Shown: positions 1 through 10,000, counted from the first letter of the stretch. The stretch is DNA of 17,331 nt from Coemansia sp. RSA 1804 (GCA_027578815.1 JANBTH010000443.1:1-17331), one strand, 5' to 3'. The notes: generated from the letters alone by a model not told the origin. A program made the numbers and translations.

Positions 1-45
1 ATGCTGATGCTGCTGCTGATGCTGCTGCTGATGCTGCTGCGCGTG
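1..45. repeat. Trinucleotide CAG/CAT tract inside the transporter gene
   Basis: The first 45 bases are a CTG/ATG-type trinucleotide run. On the minus strand it reads CAG CAG CAT CAG CAG CAG CAT and so on, coding a Gln-Gln-Gln-His repeat in the central loop of the sugar transporter. The regular QQQH unit suggests replication slippage. Its full length lies beyond the window. Confidence 0.85.
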
Positions 46-1281
46 GTGCTTGGAAGAGGCTAGTTGGATGTGGGTGCGCTGCTTGCGGGAGCTGCTGCCG
101 CCTCCCAGCTCCTTCATGGTTGCGTTGCTGTCGTACTTTTCGTTGGGAGACTCTGCGCAAGCAGCCCTGCGTCTTGGCCCAGCAGCCAGGACGGCGGCGG
201 CGGCATTGGCTGTGGGCTCGTGGCAGCGGACCGGCGAGAGGAAGCCCACCAGACTGGACAGACAGTTGGCGGCGCACTCGGCGGGATGCTCGTCCTCGGC
301 AGGCGTGGCCAACGCAGCCATGATGTCCTGCCACTCGGCAGCAACGTCGTAGCCGCGCCTGAGCGTCAGCAGCGCATGCCTCGCCTCGTTGATGTGGTGC
401 GCCATAATCAGATAGCTGGGCGACTCGACGCGGAACGGGAGAAAGACGATCTGCGCCAGAGCCAGAACCCCCGGGACCGCCACCATGATCCTCCACTGCA
501 TCCCGTCGGCAATGTACATGGCAGCCAGTTGGGCGCTGAGCACGCCGAAGACGAAGAAGCACTGGAAGAAGGAGCCGTAGAATCCGCGCCACCGACGCGG
601 CGCGATCTCGCCGACGTAGAGGGGCGCCGCGCACGAGGCAACACCGCATCCGACGCCCAGCGCAAAGCGGCCCAGGATGAAGTGGACGGCGGTGGTGGCT
701 GTGCCCATCAGCACGGCGCCGGCCAGAAACAGGCCGTTGTTGATGACCAGCGCGTTGCGTCGCCCAATGCTGTTGGCGATGGCGCCCGAGCTCAGCGCGC
801 CAAGGAACCCGCCGGCACTCAGCACGCCGGTGGCCACCGACCACAGGCCCTCGCTAAAGGCGATTCTGCTGGGGAACTCCGCTCCGCCTCCCGCCGCCGC
901 CTCGCTGTCCCTGCGGATGGCCATGGCCGCCGGATCGCTGTGCATGCCAAAGATGATCGGCTTGCTCGCGTTGGCAATGCCAATCGACCAGCCAACCGTT
1001 GCCGCCGACAGCGACACGATGATCGTGGTGAACAGGACGTACCAGCTGAATCCGGCCTCGCACGAGTCGCGGAACTTGCTGTTGTCGACTTCGTGCAAAT
1101 CCACTGCGAAGATGCGTGGCAGCGACTGGTGCCCCGCCATCCCGGAGTATCCGCCACAGTCGCCCGCCCCGACGAGTGGTGCGCATGCCATGCTGGCGTA
1201 CTTTGGTCGCAGTGCAAACGTAGCGTCTGCCGCCATGTCGCTGCGCCTTTGTCTTGGCAGCACGTCAAAGCTGTGCGACAT
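1..1281 (-). CDS. GLUT-type MFS sugar transporter, N-terminal half (runs off left edge)
   Basis: An open frame of 427 codons starts at the ATG at 1281 and has no stop before the window edge, so the C-terminal half is missing. An in-frame TAA lies seven codons upstream (1300-1302) and there is A at -3, which supports this start. After a hydrophilic N-terminus of about 77 residues come six predicted membrane helices (about 78-104, 145-168, 177-197, 199-221, 234-258, 263-283). The sugar-porter loop motif GRRNAL is at 173-178, and the signature G-x-x-x-G...Y-x-x-E-I-x-P-x-x-x-RG runs over 209-233. The usual PESPR-like motif after helix 6 is present as VESPS (285-289). Such proteins carry hexoses or related sugars across the plasma membrane; substrate and direction cannot be told from this half. 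The central cytoplasmic loop (from 284) is unusually long, with Ala-rich and Cys-containing stretches and a Gln/His tract (411-427) still open at the edge. Family assignment is firm; sugar specificity is unknown. Confidence 0.88.
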   Translation of the reverse strand, partial: MSHSFDVLPRQRRSDMAADATFALRPKYASMACAPLVGAGDCGGYSGMAGHQSLPRIFAVDLHEVDNSKFRDSCEAGFSWYVLFTTIIVSLSAATVGWSIGIANASKPIIFGMHSDPAAMAIRRDSEAAAGGGAEFPSRIAFSEGLWSVATGVLSAGGFLGALSSGAIANSIGRRNALVINNGLFLAGAVLMGTATTAVHFILGRFALGVGCGVASCAAPLYVGEIAPRRWRGFYGSFFQCFFVFGVLSAQLAAMYIADGMQWRIMVAVPGVLALAQIVFLPFRVESPSYLIMAHHINEARHALLTLRRGYDVAAEWQDIMAALATPAEDEHPAECAANCLSSLVGFLSPVRCHEPTANAAAAVLAAGPRRRAACAESPNEKYDSNATMKELGGGSSSRKQRTHIQLASSKHHAQQHQQQHQQQHQH

Positions 1282-1922
1282 CTTTTTTTTATACAAATAT
1301 TATTATGCTGGCCTAGATAAATGAAAAAAAGGTAAAGTGATTCAACAGAAACCCCGTTAGGACGTTTCAACGGGTCTTTTTGGTATCTTTTGAACAGCGG
1401 CCTCCACCCCCCTTTGTTGATATATGTGTATACCCAACATGTTCACCGACATTTCTGACAGATATTACATCTTTTTTGCGCTGTCTGGGTTTTGGAGGAT
1501 CTGAAACAAAAGGCGCTTCCATTTCGCCACGGTTTCAGACAAAAGCTCCGTTAAAAGTAGCTGGATGGAATATAGGCCATACATTTCTGCGTTATTCACT
1601 CATCGCTACTGCCTTTTTCTGCAATGACGCGGGATGGTGCTATTTTAGCGTCAAGCTCGTAAAAATAAACAAAACAGTAACAATACTTCTACACCGTCCC
1701 AACGGAGACATGGAAACATGGAAACAATAGCGTTAGCATTCGGAATAGAACCAAGACAAATGGAGAAGCACCAGTTATTGCAACCGTGTCTGATCTCATT
1801 GAACAAAATAAAACTCTACTACCACCCAACACCGCCTTCTCTTCCACCGACATCCACAGCCTGGAAGAGGAGAGAAAAGATGCTGGGCAAATAAATCACG
1901 ATCAACGCACACTCTGATCTGA
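1282..1922. other. Intergenic region: transporter promoter and VDAC 3' flank
   Basis: This 641 bp gap lies between two minus-strand genes. It should hold the transporter promoter and leader (left part) and the VDAC 3' untranslated region (right part). The transporter ATG is preceded on its strand by an A8 run and a TATA-like stretch, too close to the ATG to be a usual TATA box. A 6-bp inverted repeat sits at 1353-1374. A plus-strand open frame of about 115 codons (1380-1730) has no recognisable domain and biased low-complexity composition, so I do not call it a gene. No canonical AATAAA is visible on the minus strand just downstream of the VDAC stop. Confidence 0.6.
1353..1374. promoter_or_regulatory. 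Inverted repeat CCCGTT-N10-AACGGG upstream of the transporter
   Basis: CCCGTT (1353-1358) and AACGGG (1369-1374) form a perfect 6-bp inverted repeat with a 10-base spacer, about 72-93 bp upstream of the transporter ATG. Read as triplets it is CCG-N14-CGG. Fungal Zn2Cys6 transcription factors, including many sugar regulators, bind paired CGG triplets, so an operator role is possible. No factor can be named; a chance hairpin is the alternative. Confidence 0.35.
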
Positions 1923-2774
1923 TCAGGCCTCAAAGGTGAAGGCGGCACCCATCTTGTGGGTGTTCTCCTGGAGACGCGCGGTGTCAAAGAGGCCGGCAAG
2001 GGAGAGCTTGACGCCGGGACGCAGCAGCTGGGTGAACGAGAGCCCAAGACGGCCGGCATTGTCAACCTTGGCCTTGACGTAGGCATCGCTGTCGAGAATG
2101 TACTTGGAGCCGATTTCCGCCGAGACGCCGCCGTCGGGGTTCTTGTAGTCGTAGACGGCACGCGCGCCAGCCTCGACGTTCTTGGTCACGCGCTGGTAGA
2201 AGGCGAGCTGGAACAGGTTGAGCGAGTTGTTGCCCTGCAGCGTGATCAGGTAATCGGGGCCGGCATACCCGAGCGTCGAGTTGGTCTTCGTCACAGCGCC
2301 GCTGTTGACATCGTACGCGAGCTCGGCGCCAGCCAGCAGCCCGTCGCGGCTGATGGTGACGTCGGCGGTGGCCGACGGGCTCAGCGCGTCGATGTTGACG
2401 CGGGCAAACACGTTCTCCTGCTGGTAGTTGATCTTCGAGCGCAGCGCGCGCTTGGCCGAGCTCAGCGCCGACGACCCCGACAGCTCCACCTTCAGGCCCT
2501 TTGCGAACTTGTTCGCAACCTCCACTTGTCCCGTCACAAGGTTGGCTGTGTTCCACGACTCCGTGTACGTTAGTCCGTTGGCCTTGTCGGTGTACTTGGT
2601 CTTGAGCTCGCTGATGATCGCGCCCGACTTGAGGTCCTGTGCGCCGTTGACCGTGAACGATACGCCGTTGGCTGTCGTCGTCTTGACCTCCAGCTTCAGC
2701 GCTCCGAACGGATAGTCCTTGCTGAACAGATCGTTCACTGGCTTGCAGATGTCAGAGTAGTTTGGGGGAATCAT
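1923..2774 (-). CDS. POR1: Mitochondrial outer-membrane porin (VDAC)
   Basis: The gene codes 283 residues, the same length as yeast and Neurospora porin, in one uninterrupted frame with stop TGA at 1923-1925. VDAC is a 19-strand beta-barrel that passes ATP, ADP and small metabolites across the mitochondrial outer membrane. The N-terminus (PPNYSDICKPVNDLFSKDY, residues 3-21) is the conserved amphipathic helix that lies in the pore. A GLK motif, linked to nucleotide binding in the family, is at 93-95. The eukaryotic porin signature is at 225-247 (YILDSD...KAKVDNAGRLGLSF), with Phe in place of its usual final residue. The C-terminus LLRPGVKLSL...HKMGAAFTFEA is typical, including the ending that resembles a beta-signal for SAM-complex insertion. 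No N-terminal presequence is seen, as expected. The start has A at -3 and matches the family's N-terminus. It is divergent from the formin gene, with the 1.3 kb between holding both promoters. Confidence 0.96.
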   Translation of the reverse strand: MIPPNYSDICKPVNDLFSKDYPFGALKLEVKTTTANGVSFTVNGAQDLKSGAIISELKTKYTDKANGLTYTESWNTANLVTGQVEVANKFAKGLKVELSGSSALSSAKRALRSKINYQQENVFARVNIDALSPSATADVTISRDGLLAGAELAYDVNSGAVTKTNSTLGYAGPDYLITLQGNNSLNLFQLAFYQRVTKNVEAGARAVYDYKNPDGGVSAEIGSKYILDSDAYVKAKVDNAGRLGLSFTQLLRPGVKLSLAGLFDTARLQENTHKMGAAFTFEA

Positions 2775-3132
2775 TTTCTGTTACCTTGGCTACGATTTGG
2801 GTGATTGGCTTGGTGGGATCCGAAGAAATAAAAAGAAATGTGGGCAATCTGCAGCAGAGTGTAGTAATGTGAAAGAAGAAGAAGAGAAAAAGAGAGAGAG
2901 AGCAAGCTAGCGTAGAATCAAACCATAAAACAGAATACGAGTCGGCAACCGTCTGCTTCTTATCAATTTCGCAGCAACGACAAAAAAGCTACAGACCGAC
3001 CGCTTCTTTGTTTTTTTTTCCCACCAGCTTTTTTTTCCCGGCAAAAGCCCCACATCCCACAAAGCAGCAAATGCAAGCGATGCGAGGCACTGAAAGGACG
3101 AAAATCTCGCCCGCCATACGCGCAAATTGGCT

Positions 3133-3171
3133 GTTTGTTTTTTTGTTTGTTTGTTTGCTTGCTTGCTTGCT
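3133..3171. repeat. TTTG/CTTG tetranucleotide microsatellite
   Basis: A tetranucleotide tract moves from TTTG units (with one longer T run) into CTTG units, over about 39 bases in the divergent VDAC-formin promoter region. The shift between related units suggests slippage after a point change in one unit. Confidence 0.85.
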
Positions 3172-3203
3172 GGCGACCTCTTTTTCGCTCCACCAGCCCC
3201 AGT

Positions 3204-3227
3204 CACGTGCTGATTCGATTTGATTGG
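3204..3227. promoter_or_regulatory. CACGTG E-box next to a minus-strand CCAAT box
   Basis: TCACGTGC at 3203-3210 holds the palindromic E-box CACGTG, bound by Cbf1/Pho4-type bHLH factors in fungi. ATTGG at 3223-3227 is a CCAAT box when read on the VDAC strand, the site of the HAP/NF-Y complex that controls many fungal respiratory genes. They lie about 430-450 bp upstream of the VDAC ATG. Both motifs are short and the assignment is inferred from motif and context only. Confidence 0.35.
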
Positions 3228-3755
3228 GTGCAAATTCTGCCACGTACGCTGAAAGGAAGCTAGAGGACGTCGCGATTTGCACAGCACGCGTTCTGTTGTT
3301 GCTTCTGCGTTGCAGGACGAAATGGTGTTGTCGCAGTCCAATTCTAAATACTCCGTGCTCAATGTTCAATGTTCGGCTCCTTCCAAGAAGCAGCCAGGCT
3401 CGCAGAAAAGCACAGCACAGTCTTGGAGGCAGCTGCAATGTTCAATGCAGGGAAAAAATGGGGGGGGGGAGGAAACTGACTGTGGTTCCGTCGTTATTAA
3501 GGGCTGCTGGGGTTTCTTGCACCTTGCAAGACTATGCTGTGAAGTCAAACGAGCCTGGCAGACTTGAAGGCTTTGGGCAATGCTCCTTTTGCGCAACGCT
3601 AACGGGTATAGCAACTCTTTTCTTATAACGTGTATGCTGCAACGCTAAACCAGCGCTACCCAGCTTTCAAGCCCCACGGTATCCTCAACTTTGCTTTCCT
3701 GTCACTCAACCACCTTTCTTCTTCATTTTTATATTGTCAACACTCTAACCGCTCT

Positions 3756-3789
3756 TTACATTCTTTTCTTTTCTTTTTCTTTTTCTTTT
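3756..3789 (+). promoter_or_regulatory. Pyrimidine tract upstream of the formin gene
   Basis: A dense TTCTTTT-type pyrimidine run lies about 330-360 bp upstream of the formin ATG, and further T/C-rich stretches follow up to 4080. CT-rich tracts near transcription starts are common in fungal promoters. It may equally be part of a long leader. No TATA box can be assigned with confidence. Confidence 0.35.
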
Positions 3790-4117
3790 GACACGAGTCG
3801 GAAAACAGCAATTGCAACAGCAGCAAGTACCAAACTTTTTTATCCCTCTTGTCAACTTCTTTAGACTGAATTAGTAGTTGCTCTTATTTTGATTCAAAAA
3901 GTGGGGAGGGTGCACAAGAATTCCTCTTTTATTCCTCTACTTTTTTAGCTGCTGCTTCTGTTGTCTTTATTAATTCCTTCCTTTTTTCATTCTTGTTCAC
4001 ATACTCTTTAATCTTTTTAATTAAGAACTTTTCTCTCACTACATTCGCTTTCCTTTGTTCCTTTCTTTATTATAGTGCCTTAGCACTGCTGTTCCCCCAC
4101 CTCCAAACTTTCTGAAA

Positions 4118-4628
4118 ATGGATTTTTGGAAGCGTAAAAAGGGCGCCGCCTCGACTCCTGGTAGCGGCGGTAACGGCCCGTATTCCGCCAGCTCTTCTAA
4201 TGCGTCGGGCACTATAACCGCAGCCATTATTTCAGAGCCCATTCACAACTTTGATTCTAGCATTACTCATTCCAAAAGCACTACTCCGCCACCGCTGCAC
4301 TCTGCACCCCACCACCATAACCTCAACCATCAGCAGCATCACCACCCCCACCACCACAATCAGCAACAGCAGCAGGGCTCAGTGGCACCATCGTATTCCT
4401 CATCCACCAGCACAGCCGGCGGCGGTTTCCACGCTGCTCCCGGCGGAGTATCCGAGCACCAGGACGCCGCCATCAGCAGCAGCGTTGACTCTGACTTTAA
4501 TGACCGCTACAAGTCCTACCGCCAGCACCGAAGGCTCTCGCACTCGTCCTCAGCACACAACTCGCAGCTAACCACGGGAAGCAATAACAATGGGCTGGAC
4601 TACAATACCATTGCGTCTGCCACGTCCT

Positions 4629-4664
<36 letters not shown>

Positions 4665-7600
4665 TAACAGCCCAGCAAACGGAGTTCATTCCGTTGCAAC
4701 ACAACCAGAATCAACAGCACCGCGCAGGTAACTTAATCATGGCTCGGCAGCGAAGCCACGATGTGGACACAATGGTCACAGGTGGCCACTCGCCAGCGTC
4801 GCCTACGTTTGCGTCTGAAGACCATTATGGCACAGCACGGAGCTCAGGCATGTCAGTAAGCGGAACCACCCCACGCGGGTCTCTCAGGTCAACGCGTAGC
4901 GCAGCAGCTACTGCGGCGGCAGCAGCAACAAGGGCTGTGTCTTCTAGCTCGGGTGGTGGTGGTGGTGGTGTGCTAGGCGAATTTAGAGACTCGAGCTACT
5001 CTGCTCAGACGCCCCAGAGCTCCAGCCTAAGCGCCAACCACGCAGTGTCATCATCGAGCCGTCCAGCACCGCTGATGGCGGCAACCAACAGCACGTTGTC
5101 TGTCAACACAACAATTAGCAATGCCAGTAGTGGCCGAAGAAGCGGCGGCGTGGCCATAGGCGGTATGATCTCGGCGCCTGATTTCGACCCAGACAATATT
5201 AGCGAGGAGGAAATCAACCTGATGTTGAACAGACTAATGGACGAGATGGACATAAAGGATGCACAGCGGATGCAGATGCAAAAGATGTCGGTGCCCAACA
5301 AGCTCAAGCTGCTTAAACAGCAACGCCAGCTCGAGTCCTTCCAGATGGACAGCAAGGGCAATGCGCCAGAGTACTTTTACCGGTACCTTACAGAGACCGA
5401 TATTCGGTCGTTGCCCAAGCAGATGCTCGTCCATCTGCGCGTGTGTGTGTCGACGCAGCCGGTGCTCTGGGTCAAGCAGTTTGTGGATATCCAGGGTCTG
5501 GAGGCGCTTTCGGAGTGTCTGGGTATCCTGAACCACGCGGGTACGCGCAAGGGCGACGACATCACAAAGGAGATGGAGATAATAAAGTGCATCAAGTCTG
5601 TTGTTAACATCCAGTGGGGCGCACAGGACGTGCTGCGGTACCCCACATGCGTCCACAATCTGTGCTTCTCGATAGACGCGCCCTCGCTGCTCACCCGTCG
5701 CCTGATATGTGAGATTCTGACGTACATCTGCTACCTTAACGTGCCAACTGGCCACGCAACTGTTCTGAAGGGGCTTGACAAGCTGCAAAAGTTCCGCGAG
5801 ATGCAGAGACGCTTTGAGCCGTGGATGAAGGCTGTGGAGTCGGCCGTCGATGGTCGTGGTCGTATGGGTAGCAAAGTGGGAGTTTCCGAGGAGCTGCGTC
5901 AGCTTGGAGGCACAGCCGATCGTGATCTGATCGACTATGTGCTATCCAGCTTGATTCTCATCAACGCAGTCGTCGGCGTGTCAGACGATGTCGAGATGCG
6001 CATCCATTACCGCAACCAGCTCAACGCAGCCGGACTCACACGTATAATGAAGAAGCTGCGCAACGGATTTGATAGTCCTCTGATTTCGCTGCAGATCAAC
6101 AAGTTTGACAAGGATGCGGAGCAGGACCAGGCCGATGTGCTGGAGCTCTACAACCAGCAGATTATGCAGGACATGACCGATCCTGAGGAGGTTTTCCAGG
6201 CTATTCTTGCCCAGATAGATGACGACGACCGCTCACGCGAACACTTTCTGTCGATATTGCAGCGGCTGTTACTCTTGCGCGACGACTTTGCTGCAGAACC
6301 CAACGGCTCGTCGCAATTCGTCGGTGATGGCGGCGGCAAGGGGACCAAGGCTCGCTACTACCAGCTGCTGGACGAGATCACTACGCAGGTCGTCATGGAT
6401 ATCCGCAACGGCGAAGGGCTGGGTTCCGATTACGAAAGCGACTACGATAACGGAGGCGAGATCCGTCCACGCACACGCCCCAACGAAACGTTCACATCGC
6501 AGTACGGAGTCAGCGTTGCTGGGATCATTGACAAGTTTTCCAACGAGGAGCAGCTGGAGGATGCGGTTCGAGAGGCCAAGGATCTACGCGAACAGCTGGA
6601 GAAGGTCACTCGTCAGAAGAACGAGTTGGAGCTCGAGGTGTCGCTCAAATCTGAGGGGCTGGTTGGTACGCTGAAGACCAAGATCTTTGCGCTTGAGGAT
6701 CTGCTGCGCATGTCGCGACATACCATCGAGGCCCTGCAGACGCAGATCAAGGAACTGCGCGACCAGTTTACCCAGAAGCTAGCCAAGCAAGACTCGCAGC
6801 TCAAGCAGCTGTATTCGGCGCTCCAGGACGAAGCTGGCGAGCATGACATGTTGAAGCGGCTGAAGGACGACTTGACCCTGGAGAACGAGGTTCTGCGCAG
6901 CGGTGTTGCAATGGAGGTTTCTGAGGATAATCCCGATCACGTTGTGCTTAACCACGATTTACTGCTGGCTGAGATTGAGAAGCTGAAGCGCCAGAGACCA
7001 GAGCTCAACCGCATGACCGAGGCGCGGAAGATGCTTGAGCAGATTCTAGCGGAGGCAGGGCAGGGAATTCCGGTCAGGAAACCTGGTGGACCCAAGCCAG
7101 TCTCTTCCAATTCCAATTCCTCGAAGACGGCAGCAGTGCTTAATAAGCTGGTGTCAGATCCAACAGACGACGCCAATTTGCCGCCAGGCGCAAAGATGGG
7201 CACAGTCACCATGGACTCTGTGCTGTCTGCTCCCACGCGTCTAGCCGATTTCACTTCGGAGCTGGAGCGCAAGCTTGGAGGCAAGCGGATGGACGGCGCC
7301 CCTGCCACAGCAGGGGCGGTTAGTTCTGTTGTTCCTGCTATTCAGAAACTCGATGAGGATGACGGTGATGATGGTACAGCGGATGCTACCAAGAAGGACT
7401 CTGCTGATGCTGCTGAGACGAGCAAGACTTCTATTGCGCTTCCGCCACCTCCGCCTCCCTTGCCGCCGCCTCATCCAGACTTTGCAGCTGCCAACGGCGA
7501 TACGCCCAAGGACGCTACTGCAGCCTCCATTCCACAGCCGCCTCCGCCTCCACCGCTTCCTCCTGGCGTCGGGACGTCTGCGGGCGATTCCGGCTCTGTC

Positions 7601-10000
7601 AGCGCAGTTCCACAGCCACCAGCACCACCGCCTCTTCCGCCCATGCCTGGGATGGGATCACTGGTGCCGTCGAAGCCAACCGCAGCGGCATTGGCAACAG
7701 TCAAGCTTCGCTCAACAAAGGCAGGCGACAGCAGTGCGGCAGGCGGCTCTGCAGTGCCACCACCTCCTCTTCCTCCATCTCTGCCGGGCGCCGGGGGCGT
7801 TCCTCCGCCACCGCTACCGCCGACAGCATCGTCGGCATCGTTCCTTGGCACGCTTCGGCGAAAGGAACTGGTATACGTGTCCAAGATCAAACTCAAGGCG
7901 ATGCACTGGGACAAACTCAACGAGCAAAGCGTCGAGGCATCGCTGTGGTCCAAGCTCGAGGACCGCGCAGGTCTGAAGGAAAGGCATGTGCTTGACACGT
8001 TGCACAAGAATGGAGCATTCGAGAGTCTTGAGAAGATGTTTGCGGCCAAACAGGCGGTGGATCTTCTTGCACTGCGCGAGAAGCGGCGCAAGGAGCGGGA
8101 GGAGAAGGAGAAGGAGGAGATCTCGGTGCTCGATCCCAAACGCGCCTACAGCGTGAACATTATGCTTGGAATGATGAAGAAGTATTCGTTCCGCGACATA
8201 AGGTACGCACTGCTACGTATGGATACGTCGATTATTAACGAAAACGCACTGAAGCAGCTGATGACATTCGTGCCTACGCCCGAGGAGCGCGGGTTGCTGT
8301 CTGCGTACCAGGGCCGTCCGGACCGCAGACGCCTGGCGCGACCCGACCGATTCTTCCTGGAGACAATGAAGATCTGGCGGTACGAGCAGCGGCTGCGCGT
8401 AACAACAACGTGGGCCGCCTGGTCGGAGTCCTTCCGCGATCTGCAGCAGGATGTTGCCGCTGTGATGACTGCCGCACACGCGGTTGCTACAAGCAGACAT
8501 TTCCCGCAGATACTCGAGGTCATCTTGTCGATTGGTAACTTCATGAACGGATCCGGGTTCCGTGGTGGAGCGTTTGGGTTTAAGATTGCGTCGCTTAACA
8601 AGTTGATGGACACGAAGGCCGACGATAACAAGACCACGCTGCTTCATTTTGTTGCGCTGGCGGCCGAGGAGAACTTTGAGGACTCGCTTGAGTTCCTGGA
8701 CGAACTGAAGCCTGTCGACTCTGGGTGTCGCGTGTCGCATGCCGAGATGAAGGCCGAGATGGCCGACATGCGCGTGCGGCTAGCCGAGGCGAAACGCGAA
8801 CTGGAGCTGCTGCGCGAGCAGCGGGAGAAGGAGCTGAAGGAGTCTGCGATGGAGAGCGAGCGGGGCGAGGGCGTTGGAGCAAAGAAGCTGGCGAGCATTG
8901 CTACTGGTAAGGGCAGCGAGGATGAGAAGGCGCAGGCGTCGTCGGGTAGCGGCAATGAAAACGACGATGACTCTGGCAGCGAGTCCTCGACGGCCTCGGC
9001 TAGTAATGGCGGATCGTCTGCGTCGCATCCAAAGGACAGATTCCTGCTCACCATCCGCCGCTTCGTGACGGAGGCCACCGAGCAGTACGACGCGCTATCG
9101 ACGCAGTTTACGGCTATGGAGGAGGCCTACAGCAACTCTGTGCTTCTGTTTGGCGAGGATCCGCGCTCGATGACGCCCGAGGAGTTCTTTGGTGTCTTCA
9201 AGACGTTCACTGCGTCGTTTAGTCAGGCGCTTAGAGACAACAAGCGCGAGCGTGAGCGCAAGCATGCCGCAGAGAAGCGGCGCAAGCAGATTGAGGCCCA
9301 GATCGAGCAGAAGCGCCAGGTCAAGCAGAACCGCGCTAACAGACTTGCTGCGGGCGCTACTCGTATTAGAGAGCGGCTTGATGGCGAGAGCAAGGATGCC
9401 GTGGAGGCTGTTTTGTCTGGGATGTCGGCTGCCTCGTCTTCTTCTGTAGCGGCATCGACATCTGCAGCAGCGTCTGGTGGCGATGTGGGTGGCGAGAACG
9501 GCGCAGCAGGCGCTTCTGCTGCTTCTGCTGCTGCGGCTGGCGAGAATGGAGCCGTTGATGATCTGCTCAAGTCGCTGATGGCTGGTACGGATCTGGAGCG
9601 CGTGGAGGCCAGCAAGCGCAGGCGGCGTCGTGAGCTGATGAGCATTCGGCGCCGCAGCAGTGTGCGTCGCAGTGTGCACCGCACAAGCATCTCGATCAAG
9701 GCGCTGCAGATGCTGCGCGACATCAAAGAGGAAGAGGACGATGGCGCTGGCACTGGCGGCGATGATGTGCTGCTCTACGACTCGATGGAAGCCGACTCTG
9801 CGATGCCGCCGTTGCCGTCGATGGCTCGCCGGTCGCTGATGCGGCGCCAGCCAAATACCGCTAACGCTGAGCGTATGACCACCATCACCGAGGACGACTA
9901 CGCGCCAGACGGCTCTTCAATGGATGAGCCGAATTCCAGGCGATCCGCAGCTGAGCGGCGGGCGGCTCGGCGTCGGCAGATTCTGATGGACGACGAGTAG
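4118..10000 (+). CDS. Diaphanous-related formin (Bni1/SepA/For3-type actin nucleator)
   Basis: One open frame of 1960 residues with no intron, close in length to yeast Bni1. Formins nucleate and processively elongate unbranched actin filaments at sites of polarised growth and septa. Order of parts: low-complexity N-terminus (1-350) with His/Gln (65-87), Ala (172-181) and Gly runs; GTPase-binding/FH3 region (about 357-760); coiled coil (807-930) and a short helix (943-985); FH1 with five polyproline tracts (1106-1240) that should bind profilin-actin; FH2 (about 1245-1725), starting KLKAMHWDKL. FH2 carries I1348, near the conserved actin-contacting Ile, GNFMNG (1473-1478), and GFK ending at K1489, near the conserved Lys. 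A 60-residue acidic/Ser insertion splits FH2 at 1576-1636. A DAD follows: VDDLLKSL (1813-1820) plus KRRRRR (1833-1838). GBD plus DAD implies autoinhibition released by a Rho GTPase. The start has A at -3 and an upstream in-frame TAG (4073-4075). Residue equivalences are by eye. Confidence 0.95.
4631..4660 (+). repeat. (GCA)10 microsatellite coding polyalanine in the formin
   Basis: Ten perfect GCA codons in a row encode a polyalanine run (residues 172-181) in the disordered N-terminus of the formin. The use of one codon only points to recent slippage expansion, so length probably varies between strains. A degenerate GCA/GCG alanine run occurs again near 4903-4929. Confidence 0.9.

Larger units (their letters stand above)
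2775..4117. promoter_or_regulatory. Divergent promoter region between VDAC and formin genes
   Basis: This 1343 bp region must hold the promoters and leaders of both divergent genes. It contains purine-rich (about 2870-2900) and T-rich runs, a TTTG/CTTG microsatellite (3133-3171), a G10 run (3460-3469), a CACGTG E-box (3204-3209), two minus-strand CCAAT boxes (ATTGG at 2804-2808 and 3223-3227), and a duplicated 12-mer (3360-3371, 3436-3447). From about 3700 to the formin ATG it is strongly pyrimidine-rich, as in many fungal promoters and leaders. Several open frames of 60-150 codons occur on both strands but are low-complexity translations of these tracts, with no domain. The formin frame is closed upstream by TAG at 4073-4075. 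Confidence 0.6.

Noticed and set aside
64..1320. Long plus-strand open frame (about 418 codons) opposite the sugar transporter
   Set aside because: Its product is Arg/Ala/Gly-rich with no domain, while the minus-strand frame has clear transporter helices and motifs. GC-rich coding DNA often leaves open antisense frames.
1380..1730. Plus-strand open frame of 116 codons in the VDAC-transporter gap
   Set aside because: No recognisable domain or coding-like composition, and it lies where promoter and 3' flank of the neighbours are expected. Kept only as part of the gap description.
1956..2573. Plus-strand open frame of about 205 codons over the VDAC gene
   Set aside because: Antisense shadow of a well-conserved VDAC frame; composition is Val/Gly/Arg-rich without a domain.
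2907..3438. Overlapping minus-strand open frames upstream of VDAC
   Set aside because: The products are translations of the microsatellite and homopolymer tracts (for example QTNKQ and KKK runs), in several frames at once, with no domain.
4728..4745. GGTAAC-type donor-like sequence inside the formin N-terminus
   Set aside because: The frame stays open across the whole gene and no acceptor is needed, so I see no reason to place an intron here.
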